From assembly GCA_964445815.1 (NCBI GenBank), contig CAYULW010000004.1, positions 434,001 to 498,000 on the forward strand: 64,000 bases of DNA, in the 5' to 3' direction. The notes beneath the pieces are model-generated. The model did not search any database. It saw nothing but the letters and a program-made list of their open reading frames with translations, and had not been told where the DNA came from. How positions within the stretch are numbered: the stretch's first letter is position 1; the number at the start of each line of letters is the position of its first letter. Shown here piece by piece: positions 1 through 8,005 of this stretch. The position numbers and the translations under genes are program-made. Origin of the DNA: CAYULW01 sp964445815. Its GTDB lineage: Bacteria; Bacteroidota; Bacteroidia; Flavobacteriales_E; Vicingaceae.

Positions 1-642
1 GGCAAATCTAAGTTTACTCCTTAGCTTTCTAACATCAATAGAATCCAAGTGGCAAATTTCTTTACCAAATTCTAATCTTGCAATTTGATTTGCAGAAGAA
101 ATAAATCCATTTCTTATTGAATTGAAACAATTAAATTTAATCTTATTATTTGTTGCCTTATCCCACAATATTTCAAAGGCAGCAATTTTATATTCATTAG
201 CATAAAAAAAATCTCTGGTCAATTTCGACACGCTCTCTGAAAGTGAGTCAGATTTGATTAATTCTCCATCTACTAAAATATTCCCCTTGGCATTAATCAG
301 TATTTGTTTTGTTCTTAGAAGAACTGAAGGTTGTTCAACAAATTCGTGAATTGTGTCTTCACATAAATAATCTGTGATTAGTAAAGTCTCGAAATAACTA
401 TCCCCTATGTTAAACATTCCGTTAAGTAAAGTATATCCATGACAAAGAGATATGTTTACTTGAGATTGGAAATGTTGGAATTGCTCTTCTGGTGATAGAT
501 TAAAATTAAATTTTACATCATTGTAAGAGTCCTCTTGCAAGTAATAGTTAACTTGATTACAGTCAGTATTTTCATTAGTTGTTACTGTTTCTTGACAAGA
601 ATAAAGCAGAAGTATTACAAATATGTTAACTATACATTTCAT
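1..642 (-). CDS. putative lipoprotein, partial (runs off left edge)
   Basis: Reading frame is open from the ATG at 642 to the window edge, 214 codons without a stop. The N-terminus is a short hydrophobic stretch ending in a lipobox (LLYSC, Cys16), so the product is probably exported and lipid-anchored. The rest is polar and mixed, with no motif I recognise. The ATG lies only 9 nt from the structured element at 651-845, and the gene has no clear promoter of its own, an arrangement like a gene cassette. The C-terminus lies outside the window. Function unknown; the lipoprotein call rests only on the N-terminus. Confidence 0.6.
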   Translation of the reverse strand, partial: MKCIVNIFVILLLYSCQETVTTNENTDCNQVNYYLQEDSYNDVKFNFNLSPEEQFQHFQSQVNISLCHGYTLLNGMFNIGDSYFETLLITDYLCEDTIHEFVEQPSVLLRTKQILINAKGNILVDGELIKSDSLSESVSKLTRDFFYANEYKIAAFEILWDKATNNKIKFNCFNSIRNGFISSANQIARLEFGKEICHLDSIDVRKLRSKLRFA

Positions 643-650
643 CTATGTTG

Positions 651-845
651 CACAACGTTTACTGTATGGCGTCATTGTGGTTTTGATAAAGATACTATTT
701 CAGTTTAGCACTTAGCAAATACCGCTTTGCGGTTTTGTTGCTTTGTTCTTTTACAAAATCCACTAGCGGATTTTGCGACCTTAAAATATGGTAATAACTA
801 ACTAAACTGCCTTACACACAATGCACTATACAGAGTGTTAACGGG
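651..845. repeat. structured cassette-like repeat (imperfect inverted repeat with internal hairpins)
   Basis: The ends form a long imperfect inverted repeat: CTGTATGGCGTCATTGTG (662-679) pairs with CACAATGCACTATACAG (817-833). Inside are two further hairpins, ACCGC-ttt-GCGGT (721-733) and CAAAATCC-actagc-GGATTTTG (754-775). Terminal AACGTT / GTTAAC motifs give it an attC-like look, but no integrase is in the window. It fills most of the 332-bp gap between the lipoprotein and the OmpA-like gene. Known: similar elements between single orphan genes recur in Bacteroidota genomes. Inferred: it may be a recombination site. Confidence 0.5.
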
Positions 846-974
846 TCGTTTTCATTATTATGAGTCTTGTTCTCAGTCTATCAGTTTTGGGTCTTGTAAT
901 TAGTCAAACCGATAAAAACGAATTGCAGTAGACGAAAGTTTGAAGAACTGTAATAACAGCAATACAAGCAATTA

Positions 975-1712
975 TTAATTTTCATTGTCTGAAATTAATC
1001 CAATGATTTTAAAGACTAAAAAACGATTATGTTTTAGATTATCAATATTAAGCTTTGAATTTCTCAAATTATCGGTAAAATTTGTTTGGTAACTGCCATC
1101 AACTATGTAAACTCTTGAAGTGTCAATGCCATTTTTGATTAATCGTTTTATTAGAAAATCTAGTCTCTTTTCTGAGATTTCAGCTTTTTCTAATGAATCT
1201 CTGTAAGCTGTAAATTCAACTCTTAGATTTGGGTTAATTTTCAAGAGACCAACGAATGACTCCAATGCTGACTGTGACTTTTGGCTTGTAAATACTGGTT
1301 TTTTGAATTTATTAAACTCATAAACAACCAATGGGAGCATGCCCGTACATTCTTCTAATTTTCTTAATTCAAAAATTTGACTAACAGTGAATTCCTGTTT
1401 AGCCTCATATTTATCTTTTTCGAATAATTTTGATGATTTATCTATTAAATATTCAGGTGCAGATGCAGTTATTAAATATTGAACTCCGAATTTAATCTGG
1501 GTCTTGACGAACCCTAGGGAATCAGTCTTTAAATTGATTTGACTATAATCAACCCCAATTATTTTAATTTCTGAATTAAAAATTGGTTTTTTAGTATTAA
1601 TATCAATAATCCTAGCCAAATAAGTAAATGATTTTTTCGAAGTTGTTTGAGCAGAAAGATTGCAACACAGAACCGTCAGAATGAGAACAGATATTTGAAA
1701 TAAAACTTTCAT
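975..1712 (-). CDS. exported OmpA-like domain protein
   Basis: 245 residues with a cleavable signal peptide (hydrophobic residues about 4-20, ending LSAQ). Residues about 28-90 look like a carboxypeptidase-regulatory-like beta-sandwich (KKPIFNSEIKIIG...TDSLGFVKT). Residues about 125-215 resemble a divergent OmpA C-terminal peptidoglycan-binding domain (ALESFVGLLKINPNLRVEFTAYRD followed by EISEKRLDFLIKRLIKNGID). It is therefore probably periplasmic and associated with the cell wall. It is a single gene bounded on both sides by structured repeats rather than an operon member. Specific function unknown. Confidence 0.6.
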   Translation of the reverse strand: MKVLFQISVLILTVLCCNLSAQTTSKKSFTYLARIIDINTKKPIFNSEIKIIGVDYSQINLKTDSLGFVKTQIKFGVQYLITASAPEYLIDKSSKLFEKDKYEAKQEFTVSQIFELRKLEECTGMLPLVVYEFNKFKKPVFTSQKSQSALESFVGLLKINPNLRVEFTAYRDSLEKAEISEKRLDFLIKRLIKNGIDTSRVYIVDGSYQTNFTDNLRNSKLNIDNLKHNRFLVFKIIGLISDNEN

Positions 1713-1736
1713 TTTTTTAATGCCCGCTAACGTCCG

Positions 1737-1758
1737 AATAAACGGAATTCCGTTTATT
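1737..1758. repeat. 22-bp perfect palindrome upstream of the OmpA-like gene
   Basis: AATAAACGG-AATT-CCGTTTATT is a perfect 22-bp palindrome 25 bp upstream of the ATG at 1712. The adjacent GCTAACGTCCGAATAAA (1726-1742) has a 9-bp inverted match, TTTATTCGG, at 1959-1967, which may mark the ends of a second cassette-like element. That longer pairing could be chance. Together with 651-845 this gives a structured element just upstream of each of the two left-edge genes. Confidence 0.45.
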
Positions 1759-1860
1759 TATACTCTAGTAAAACTACAAAATCCTTCACTAAGCATAATT
1801 TAGTTGGTTTTAATGCAGGGAAGATGAATCGTGTATGTTGGAGCTGTTCAATTATATAAT

Positions 1861-1932
1861 TAAGCGCAGTTGCAAACTACGCTTAGTGTGGGAAATTATT
1901 TCTGATATGCAAGCGTAGTTAGAGACTACGCT
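1861..1932. repeat. pair of REP palindromes (same family as those flanking the transposase)
   Basis: Two imperfect palindromes, TAAGCGCAGTTgcaAACTACGCTTA (1861-1885) and AAGCGTAGTTagagACTACGCT (1911-1932), share the sequence of those at 4810-4833 and 5420-5460 next to the Y1 transposase gene. Known: REP-associated tyrosine transposases (RAYTs) recognise and disperse such palindromes. This pair lies 2.9 kb from the transposase, on the far side of the three-gene conflict operon. Confidence 0.75.
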
Positions 1933-2092
1933 GAGTGGGGATGAGTATGGAATCAACCTTTATTCGGTCTTTGGATTTTATGCGGAAGTATGGTTACACC
2001 GAAAGAAAAATGAAGTTGAGAAAGTGAGAACATTTACTCAAACTCAATACTTAGATCCATATCTTACAGGTATCAATGTTTCAAATGAATAG
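1919..2092 (+). pseudogene. 3' remnant of a decayed gene
   Basis: An open frame ending at a TAG at 2090-2092 encodes a protein-like C-terminus (GINLYSVFGFYAEVW ... TQTQYLDPYLTGINV) but has no start codon. A stop at 1916-1918 falls inside the second REP palindrome, so the REP appears to have cut off the 5' part. Composition looks like real coding sequence. Inferred to be a gene stump left by insertion or recombination; parent family unknown. It occupies part of the 442-bp gap between 1713 and 2154, which otherwise holds only the palindromes. Confidence 0.35.
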
Positions 2093-2154
2093 TAAGTTAT
2101 TGGTATGTTTGTTGTTAGTTAGGTCTTTGCAATCAAAGACTTATCAACTAATAG

Positions 2155-2925
2155 ATGCAACAAAACAGAACTCAATTCACCGAGAATCAAAAATTGATTT
2201 TATACTCAGAGGTAGGTGGGGTATGTCCCAATTGTACTAACCAACTGATGTATGAGAAGAAAACGGGAAACTACAAACGGTTTGAGATTGCACATATTTA
2301 CCCTCTTAATCCAAAAAAGGAAGAAGAAGAATGTCTTAAAGATGAGGAGAAGTTAGATACTGATCCAAATGGATTAAACAACCTAATATGCCTTTGCGTT
2401 GATTGTCACACAATTTTTGATAAACCAAGATCAGTTGATGAGTATAGGGATTTGGTTAAGAAGAAAAAACACCTTATACAGGTCAATGAAGTTAAAAAAT
2501 CTTGGAGTAATACCACATTAGAGGACGAAATTTTTCAAGTGATTAATTATTTATCGAACGAAGAATTTGACTTTTCAGGAGAAGATATAATTAACTACGA
2601 TCCCAAGACTATTGATAAAAAGACGAATAGATCTATAACTCCTTTAACAAAAAGAACAATCAAAAGAAATGTTGAAGATTATTATTCAATGTTGAATAAT
2701 AAATTTAAAGAGTTAGATGAGACTGACCCTTTAACAACAGAAACTATTTCAACACAAATAAGAAGTCAGTATTTAGTAATAAAAAAACAAAACCCTGAAA
2801 TGAGTCAAAAAGATGTCTTTGACTCTATGGTTTCATGGATTCGTAAGTTAACTGATCAGGACTCAAATGATGCATCAGAAGTAGTAGTATCATACTTTGT
2901 TCAAAATTGTGAAATATTTGAATGA
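2155..2925 (+). CDS. HNH endonuclease, effector of an ABC three-component conflict system
   Basis: 256 residues. The N-terminal 95 residues carry a zinc-bound HNH nuclease: Cys24-x2-Cys27, catalytic His47 in EIAHIYP, Asn75/76 in GLNNLICLC, then Cys81-x2-Cys84-His85. The C-terminal ~150 residues are helical and match the kind of C-terminal adaptor domain that follows effectors in ABC-3C systems. The stop overlaps the next start (ATGA), so the three genes are translationally coupled. Known: in such systems the effector nuclease is thought to be held in check or licensed by the SMC/Rad50-like ATPase. The nuclease call is firm; its role as an antiviral effector is inferred from the operon. Confidence 0.85.
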   Translation: MQQNRTQFTENQKLILYSEVGGVCPNCTNQLMYEKKTGNYKRFEIAHIYPLNPKKEEEECLKDEEKLDTDPNGLNNLICLCVDCHTIFDKPRSVDEYRDLVKKKKHLIQVNEVKKSWSNTTLEDEIFQVINYLSNEEFDFSGEDIINYDPKTIDKKTNRSITPLTKRTIKRNVEDYYSMLNNKFKELDETDPLTTETISTQIRSQYLVIKKQNPEMSQKDVFDSMVSWIRKLTDQDSNDASEVVVSYFVQNCEIFE

Positions 2926-3155
2926 TCTATCCTAATAAACATATCAGGTTTGAAGAGTCTATTATCTATAAGATGATTCACATTTTAGAAGATAGGGTAG
3001 ATAATGAGATTGGTATACATGAACTATACTCAAGTATAAAAGAAAAATTTAAGAATATTGATGAATACATCTATTCACTTGATGTATTGTATGTCCTAGA
3101 TATGATTGAAGTCGATTTTGAAAACGAAATAATCCGATATGTTAAAGTCTATTAG
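2922..3155 (+). CDS. small middle component of the ABC three-component system
   Basis: 77 residues, charged and helical, with the look of a small winged-helix protein (helix EESIIYKMIHILEDRV, then ELYSSIKEKFKNIDEYIYSLDVLYVLDMIEVDFENEIIRYV). Its size, position between an HNH effector and a DUF2326 ATPase, and 4-nt and 17-nt overlaps with those genes match the 'middle component' of ABC-3C operons, proposed to bridge ATPase and effector. No catalytic residues are apparent. The start is fixed by the ATGA overlap. Confidence 0.75.
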   Translation: MIYPNKHIRFEESIIYKMIHILEDRVDNEIGIHELYSSIKEKFKNIDEYIYSLDVLYVLDMIEVDFENEIIRYVKVY

Positions 3156-4737
3156 TTGTAATTTGTTTGTTGAAAATACTCTGACATTTTCAAAGGGATT
3201 AAATACCATACTTGGAGATCAATATTCAACAAATTCAATTGGTAAGTCAACTCTATTGATGATAATCGATTTTGTCTTTGGAGGAGGTTCCTATTCTGAA
3301 AAGGATTCTGGAACTAAAAAGGAGTTTGGTCATCATTCATTTAATTTTCAATTTGAGTTTGGAGGTAAACCTTATTACTATAAAAGAGATACTGAAAATC
3401 ATTTATTAGTAAAGATTTGTGACGAAGATTATAATGTTATCTCTGAAACAAATGCAAAGGCATTCGCACAAGAATTGAAAAATCATTACAAGATTGAAAA
3501 CTCTTCAACCTTTAGGGCAATGATGAACCCATATTCAAGAATTTGGGGAAAGGATAACTATAATGTGGATAAACCAATTCAAGGATTCATAAGAAGTAAA
3601 GAGTCTGATGCAGTCGATAATTTAATCAAACTCTTCAAGTTATTTGATTCCATATCTGACTTGAAATCTAAAATTAAATCTCAAGAGGAATCAAAGAAGG
3701 TAATTCTGGGCATGCAGAAAAAAAACTATGTTCAGAAGATTACAAAAAAGGAATTTGATACAAATACTAAGAAGATTGAACAACTTGAAAATGAAATAAA
3801 GGTCATAAAGGAAAACCTTCTTAAATATACGCTTAACATAAAAGAGTTGACAAATAAGGATGTTTTAGAATTAAAGACACAAAAGAAAACTCTTCTTGAT
3901 GGACAGGCACTCGTTTTAAATAAGATAAGACGTTTAGATTTAAATACGGGAAAACGAAAAACTAAGAGTAAATACTTTAAAAGATTATCTGAGTTTTTTG
4001 ATAACCCTAATGAAGATAAGATAGAGGAGATAGAAACTTTTCATAGTAAGATAAGTTCCATCTTGGCAAGAGAGTTAGGAGCCAGTAAAAAACTATTGGA
4101 GGAAGAAAACGAGTATTACAAAGTAAGAATAAAAGAAATTGATCTAAAGATAGATTCACTTCTTAAAGGTGTTAAGAGTCCTAAGTTTATTGTTGAGAAA
4201 ATCTATGATTTGACTGTAGAAATGAATCGTCTAACTAATCTTAACAAGTTTTATTCAGAAAAAGAGGAAGTAGTTGATGATATTAAAAAATTGACTGAGA
4301 AACTTGAAGAAACAATTTCAGGAATATTAAGTGAGATTCAGACTACTATAAATGAAGAATTAGTTAGGATTAATAAAGAGATTCATACTGAAAAGAAAAA
4401 GGTTCCAAGTCTAAGTCTTAAAAGAAACTCATATACGTTTGACCATTCTTCTAACACCGGAACAGGAAAGTCTTATTCTGATCTAATTGAATTTGACCTG
4501 GCAATCCTGAAGTTGACAGAGTTACCATTTTTAATTCACGATTCGATTCTTTTTAAGAATATAGAAGATCTTGCCGTTGATAAAATAATAGAACAATATA
4601 ACCACTTTGATAAACAAATCTTTATGGCCTTGGATGGAATTAATAAGTTCAATGATGATTCACAGAGAATTCTTAACGATAACAATGTAATTTCACTATC
4701 AGAGTCTAAGAAGTTGTTTAATAGAGACTGGAGATAA
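3139..4737 (+). CDS. DUF2326 Rad50/SMC-like ATPase of the ABC three-component system
   Basis: 532 residues. The N-terminus has a family-typical, atypically spaced P-loop (NSIGKST, residues 32-38) in a Rad50-like lobe. Residues about 170-420 are long charged helices that should form a coiled coil. The C-terminal lobe has the DUF2326 signature: NTGTGKSYSDLIEFDLAIL followed by a Walker B-like LPFLIHDSILFKNIE, with Asp then Ser in place of the usual acidic pair. Expected role: a DNA- or nucleoprotein-sensing ATPase that controls the upstream HNH nuclease. Last gene of the operon; no terminator hairpin seen after it. The REP and transposase begin about 70 bp downstream, convergent. Confidence 0.88.
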   Translation: MLKSISCNLFVENTLTFSKGLNTILGDQYSTNSIGKSTLLMIIDFVFGGGSYSEKDSGTKKEFGHHSFNFQFEFGGKPYYYKRDTENHLLVKICDEDYNVISETNAKAFAQELKNHYKIENSSTFRAMMNPYSRIWGKDNYNVDKPIQGFIRSKESDAVDNLIKLFKLFDSISDLKSKIKSQEESKKVILGMQKKNYVQKITKKEFDTNTKKIEQLENEIKVIKENLLKYTLNIKELTNKDVLELKTQKKTLLDGQALVLNKIRRLDLNTGKRKTKSKYFKRLSEFFDNPNEDKIEEIETFHSKISSILARELGASKKLLEEENEYYKVRIKEIDLKIDSLLKGVKSPKFIVEKIYDLTVEMNRLTNLNKFYSEKEEVVDDIKKLTEKLEETISGILSEIQTTINEELVRINKEIHTEKKKVPSLSLKRNSYTFDHSSNTGTGKSYSDLIEFDLAILKLTELPFLIHDSILFKNIEDLAVDKIIEQYNHFDKQIFMALDGINKFNDDSQRILNDNNVISLSESKKLFNRDWR

Positions 4738-4809
4738 CTTTAAATAATAACTTTTAATTAGATGAATAGTACTACAAATAGTTACACAAAATATAAAAAT
4801 GACCCTAGC

Positions 4810-4833
4810 TAAGCGTAGTTTGTAACTACGCTT
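4810..4833. repeat. REP palindrome abutting the transposase stop codon
   Basis: TAAGCGTAGTTtgtAACTACGCTTT forms a near-perfect hairpin that ends at the stop codon (4834-4836 on the minus strand) of the RAYT gene. Same family as 1861-1932 and 5420-5460. It probably serves as the substrate of the adjacent transposase and could also act as a 3' hairpin for its mRNA. Confidence 0.75.
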
Positions 4834-5379
4834 TTACATTTGGTCTATTTGCAATAGACCATCCAATTCAGTATAATTTCTAGCACTGCTGTATAAATAG
4901 TCTTCAGCATTCTCCACCCAAGCTGCTCGAACAGGGTTTTGATGGATGTAATTCAATTTGGATTGCAATAGATCAGTATTATGTAATTCTACAGCATGGT
5001 TTTCATGCGACCATAACTGTCTTGCACCAAGTCGCTTGTTAAATTTAGCATGATACTTAAACACTATCTCCAGCCATTCTTTTCTGCTCTCTTTGGGATT
5101 ATCACTTATTTCATTCATGATCTGTTTTGAAGTGTATTTCTTTAAATCTCGAATTGTTGATGACAACTGGGCATGTTTGCTTCTGCAAATTAAATGCACA
5201 TGATTAGTCATTATTACATAGGCAAAAAGTTCAAGACCTTTATTTGAACGGCAATAGTTCAGACTTTCTATGATGATATCTCTATACTTCTTTCTTGAAA
5301 AGACATCAGCCCAGCCAACCACTTGAAAGGTCAGATAATAAACTGCTTGTTGATCTGTAATTTGATATCCGTCCGGCAT
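4834..5379 (-). CDS. REP-associated tyrosine transposase (IS200-like Y1 family)
   Basis: 181 residues, the usual size. It carries the HUH motif (TNHVHLI, His60 and His62) and the catalytic tyrosine in LNYIHQNPVRA (Tyr144), the hallmark of the Y1_Tnp/RAYT family. It nicks single-stranded DNA at palindromic ends. Flanked on both sides by members of one palindrome family (4810-4833; 5420-5460), which is the diagnostic RAYT arrangement and argues against a simple IS200 copy. It is probably domesticated or slow-moving and responsible for the extra REP pair at 1861-1932. Confidence 0.92.
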   Translation of the reverse strand: MPDGYQITDQQAVYYLTFQVVGWADVFSRKKYRDIIIESLNYCRSNKGLELFAYVIMTNHVHLICRSKHAQLSSTIRDLKKYTSKQIMNEISDNPKESRKEWLEIVFKYHAKFNKRLGARQLWSHENHAVELHNTDLLQSKLNYIHQNPVRAAWVENAEDYLYSSARNYTELDGLLQIDQM

Positions 5380-5419
5380 AATTGAAATATATTTGCAATT
5401 ACAAATTGTTTATATATTC

Positions 5420-5460
5420 AAGCGTAGTTGGAAACTACGCTTAGGTAAAGACTACGCTTA
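5420..5460. repeat. REP palindrome plus half-site upstream of the transposase
   Basis: AAGCGTAGTTggAAACTACGCTTA (5420-5443) is followed by a half copy, AGACTACGCTTA (5449-5460). With 4810-4833 it brackets the transposase gene and probably marks the end of the element. Confidence 0.75.
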
Positions 5461-5471
5461 GTCATAATAAT

Positions 5472-5496
5472 AAAGGGGAGAAAAATTCTCCCCTTT
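5472..5496 (-). terminator. intrinsic terminator after ssb
   Basis: AAAGGGGAG-aaaaatt-CTCCCCTTT hairpin with A/T runs on both sides, 22 bp after the ssb stop codon. It would terminate ssb transcripts and, being symmetrical, could also stop read-through from the left. Confidence 0.8.
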
Positions 5497-5518
5497 TGCA
5501 TTTGGTTTGGTTGAAGTC

Positions 5519-5857
5519 CTAGTTCTTGGCGCCCAACATTAAGATCTCATTGATCACGACTTCGGTCACGTATTTTTTCACGCCTTCTTTGTTTTCATAA
5601 GAGCGACTGGTCAATTTGCCTTCTACGGCCACTTCGCTGCCTTTCTTCAGATATTTTTCGGCAATCTCGGCGGTTTTGCCCCAAGCTACCAGATTGTGCC
5701 ATTGGGTTTCCGATTTTTTCTCACCATCCTGTGTGCGGTACCAGTCTGTAGTGGCAATCGAGAGTTTTGCTACGGTTTTCCCATTCTCTAAATGTTTAAC
5801 ATCCGGATTCATGCCCAAGTGTCCGATTAACTGTACTTTGTTTTTTAAAGTATTCAT
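5519..5857 (-). CDS. ssb: single-stranded DNA-binding protein (short, tail-less)
   Basis: 112 residues forming one OB fold: NKVQLIGHLGMNPDVKHLENGKTVAKLSIAT at the N-terminus, ETQWHNLVAWGKTAEIAEKYLKKGSEVAVEGKL in the middle. It binds ssDNA as an oligomer during replication and repair. Unlike the standard bacterial SSB it ends at ILMLGAKN and lacks the flexible Gly/Pro-rich linker and acidic DDIPF-type tail that recruits partner proteins. Short versions of this kind are common in Bacteroidota and often coexist with a full-length SSB. Monocistronic, with a hairpin terminator. It sits at the border of the accessory region. Confidence 0.93.
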   Translation of the reverse strand: MNTLKNKVQLIGHLGMNPDVKHLENGKTVAKLSIATTDWYRTQDGEKKSETQWHNLVAWGKTAEIAEKYLKKGSEVAVEGKLTSRSYENKEGVKKYVTEVVINEILMLGAKN

Positions 5858-6045
5858 GTGTTTTAATTTTTAATGAATAAATAAATGATTTGAATTGTTG
5901 CCATTTCTTTCAAATGACTCCGCAAAGGTGAGTCGACCAAAAAGTACGAGTCGGGAGATAAATGTTTGTAGTCGTTTATTAGTCGTTTGTAAACGTTTAA
6001 AATTGTTTTTGTGTCTAATTGTTAGATAGTTAAATCTTTTTATTT

Positions 6046-6077
6046 TTTTGTGAGACTTATTAAATATTTTATATCTT
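6046..6077 (+). promoter_or_regulatory. Bacteroidota-type promoter of mscL
   Basis: TTTTG (6046-6050), 19-nt spacer, TATATCTT (6070-6077), a fair match to TTTG / TAnnTTTG. Its predicted start point falls at or after the ATG at 6079, which favours translation from the later ATG at 6109. Confidence 0.5.
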
Positions 6078-6108
6078 CATGCCTGTTAAAACATTAAAAC
6101 TTAAAGAG

Positions 6109-6534
6109 ATGAACGAATTCAAGAAATTTATCAGTAAAGGAAATGTCATGGAAATGGCCGTCGGTTTGATTATGGCCACTTACTTTGGAGCAATTGTAAA
6201 ATCCTTGGTCAATGATGTGATTATGCCTCCCGTTGGAATGGCTCTTGGTGGAGTGGACTTTGCCGACCTGAAACTTGTTTTACAAGAAGCAATTGCTGAG
6301 TCTGCTGAAGGAGCCGGTGATGGCGTAGCAGAAGTTGCCATCAGCTATGGAAATTTTATCAATACCATTATTACTTTCTTGATCGTGGCTTTTGCCATTT
6401 TTATGGTGGTTAAAGCCTATAATAAAATGAAAGAAAAGATGGAGAAGAAGGAAGAAGAGGCTCCTGCGGCACCACCTGCTCCTTCTAAGGAGGAAGTACT
6501 ATTGACGGAAATCAGAGATTTATTGAAGAAATAG
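6109..6534 (+). CDS. mscL: large-conductance mechanosensitive channel MscL
   Basis: 141 residues from this start. N-terminal amphipathic helix [16 protein letters not shown], then TM1 ([27 protein letters not shown]) and TM2 ([24 protein letters not shown]), then a charged cytoplasmic helix with a Pro/Ala linker. It forms the inner-membrane pentamer that opens under turgor stress. An in-frame ATG at 6079 would add ten residues not typical of the family; the promoter position and the usual 'M-x-x-F/I-K-E/K-F' N-terminus point to 6109. Followed by a bidirectional terminator shared with rimK. Confidence 0.95.
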   Translation: MNEFKKFISKGNVMEMAVGLIMATYFGAIVKSLVNDVIMPPVGMALGGVDFADLKLVLQEAIAESAEGAGDGVAEVAISYGNFINTIITFLIVAFAIFMVVKAYNKMKEKMEKKEEEAPAAPPAPSKEEVLLTEIRDLLKK

Positions 6535-6548
6535 AGAAGTTGACTTTG

Positions 6549-6577
6549 AAAAAAAGCCCGTTCACGGGCTTTTTTTA
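6549..6577. terminator. bidirectional terminator between mscL and rimK
   Basis: AAAAAGCCCG-ttca-CGGGCTTTTT hairpin with A-run before and T-run after, at the junction of two convergent genes. It overlaps the rimK stop codon (6575-6577). Confidence 0.88.
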
Positions 6578-7483
6578 TACCCCGACCTTGTCTTTGAGTT
6601 TGGCTTTCTTGCCAACGGAATTTTCACAGTATTCGATGATCTTAGAAGCGATATCTACACCTGTCGATTCTTCTATGCCTTTCAAACCTGGAGAGGAATT
6701 GACTTCTAAAATCAAGGGTCCGCGATCGGATTGCAACATGTCGACTCCAGCGATACTTAAACCCATGGCCGCAGCTGCTTTTACCGCAGCCGTTTTTTCG
6801 CTGCGCTTGAGTTTGATCATTTGACTTGAACCGCCCCTGTGCAAATTGGAACGGAATTCGCCCTCTTTACCTTGGCGTTTCATGGCACCGACCACCTTAC
6901 CATCCACAACAAAAGCACGTATATCTGCACCTCCGGCTTCTTTAATGAATTCTTGCACCAGAATATTGGTATTCATGCCCATGAAAGCCTCAATAACCGA
7001 CTTGGCGGCTTTCTGTGTCTCTGCCAAGACCACCCCCAAACCTTGAGTGCCTTCGAGTACCTTTATAATAAGCGGAGCACCTCCAACCGTTCGGATCAAA
7101 TGCGGAATGTCTTTAGGGTTGCGTGCGAATGCCGTTTTGGGAATGCCCAGATTTTCTCTGGACATGATTTGTATGCTTCTCAATTTATCCCGAGAACGGG
7201 TCAGGGCTACCGACTTTACCGTGGTAAATACCTTCATCATCTCAAACTGACGGATGATGGATGCACCGTAAAAAGTCACGGAAGCTCCGATACGGGGAAT
7301 CACTGCCTGATAGTCTTCTATCTTCTTACTGCCATAATACAAGGCCGGTTCTTGTTTTTCATTGACGATATACAGTTTTGTATGGTCAAACACCCGAATT
7401 TCATGGCCTCTCGACTGTCCGGCTTCTACCAAACGACTAGTAGAGTAGAGTTCAGGATTTCTGGATAGGATGGCTATTTTCAT
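6575..7483 (-). CDS. rimK: ribosomal protein S6--L-glutamate ligase RimK
   Basis: 302 residues, the normal length. N-terminal pre-ATP-grasp domain ([22 protein letters not shown]), then an ATP-grasp fold from about residue 100 ([39 protein letters not shown]; ending [19 protein letters not shown] with the Mg-binding Glu and Asn). Family members add glutamate residues to the C-terminus of S6 and related targets. The preceding gene (7485-7922) is one base away and encodes the retropepsin-like partner, so they form one transcript. The exact amino acid and target are inferred from the family. Confidence 0.92.
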   Translation of the reverse strand: MKIAILSRNPELYSTSRLVEAGQSRGHEIRVFDHTKLYIVNEKQEPALYYGSKKIEDYQAVIPRIGASVTFYGASIIRQFEMMKVFTTVKSVALTRSRDKLRSIQIMSRENLGIPKTAFARNPKDIPHLIRTVGGAPLIIKVLEGTQGLGVVLAETQKAAKSVIEAFMGMNTNILVQEFIKEAGGADIRAFVVDGKVVGAMKRQGKEGEFRSNLHRGGSSQMIKLKRSEKTAAVKAAAAMGLSIAGVDMLQSDRGPLILEVNSSPGLKGIEESTGVDIASKIIEYCENSVGKKAKLKDKVGV

Positions 7484-7484
7484 A

Positions 7485-7922
7485 TCAGCTTAGATTGTAT
7501 TTTAAAGCCACGTCAATCATGAACCCGTTTCTTAAAAGTTTACGACCAACTAAAACCGGAAAGCGCATCTTTTTCCGATTGCTTAAATTAATGTCTGTTT
7601 TTCTTTTCTTTTTGCCTAGTATCACTGTGGTTTTAATCACATAGCGTTTTTCTTTTTTGCCATTGCTGCTGCGTATGCTTCGCTGTTTAAATTCGGTGCA
7701 AGAGTGAATTTTTCCATCATAGTGTGCATGTTTCGGATCAAACAATTGAAATTTCAAGACTTCTTGGTCTTCGATTTTTTCAATCCATACCTTGTGTGCA
7801 TGCAGAGAAGTAGATGCTGCTCCGGTATCAATTTTAGCATCAATGTCTTTGATCTCAAACTCAGGAAGAGCAATTTTCTCATACCTTCCGAGGATCACTT
7901 TTTTGACTTTATTTTTCATCAT
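7485..7922 (-). CDS. retropepsin-like ATP-dependent zinc protease family protein (RimB-like)
   Basis: 145 residues of the Zn_protease family (PF05618 type): [13 protein letters not shown] with Asp32-Thr33-Gly34 like the aspartic-protease motif, followed by the [39 protein letters not shown] core. In Pseudomonas a member (RimB) works with RimK to control glutamate tails on S6; here it is directly upstream of rimK in the same operon. The 'zinc protease' name is historic; the fold is retropepsin-like. Two Met codons in tandem make the start 7922 or 7919. Confidence 0.85.
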   Translation of the reverse strand: MMKNKVKKVILGRYEKIALPEFEIKDIDAKIDTGAASTSLHAHKVWIEKIEDQEVLKFQLFDPKHAHYDGKIHSCTEFKQRSIRSSNGKKEKRYVIKTTVILGKKKRKTDINLSNRKKMRFPVLVGRKLLRNGFMIDVALKYNLS

Positions 7923-8005
7923 TATCTCACTGCCTCAAATTCCCAATTGAATTCTTCAGGGAATTGCTTTTAATTTCACAAATTTGCTGAAAATAAAACG
8001 CAACT

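Noticed and set aside
5616..5873. 85-codon plus-strand frame opposite ssb
   Set aside because: Antisense to the conserved SSB OB fold.
6839..7468. 209-codon plus-strand open frame opposite rimK
   Set aside because: It is antisense to a complete, motif-bearing RimK gene, has no recognisable domain and no promoter; a shadow of the real gene.
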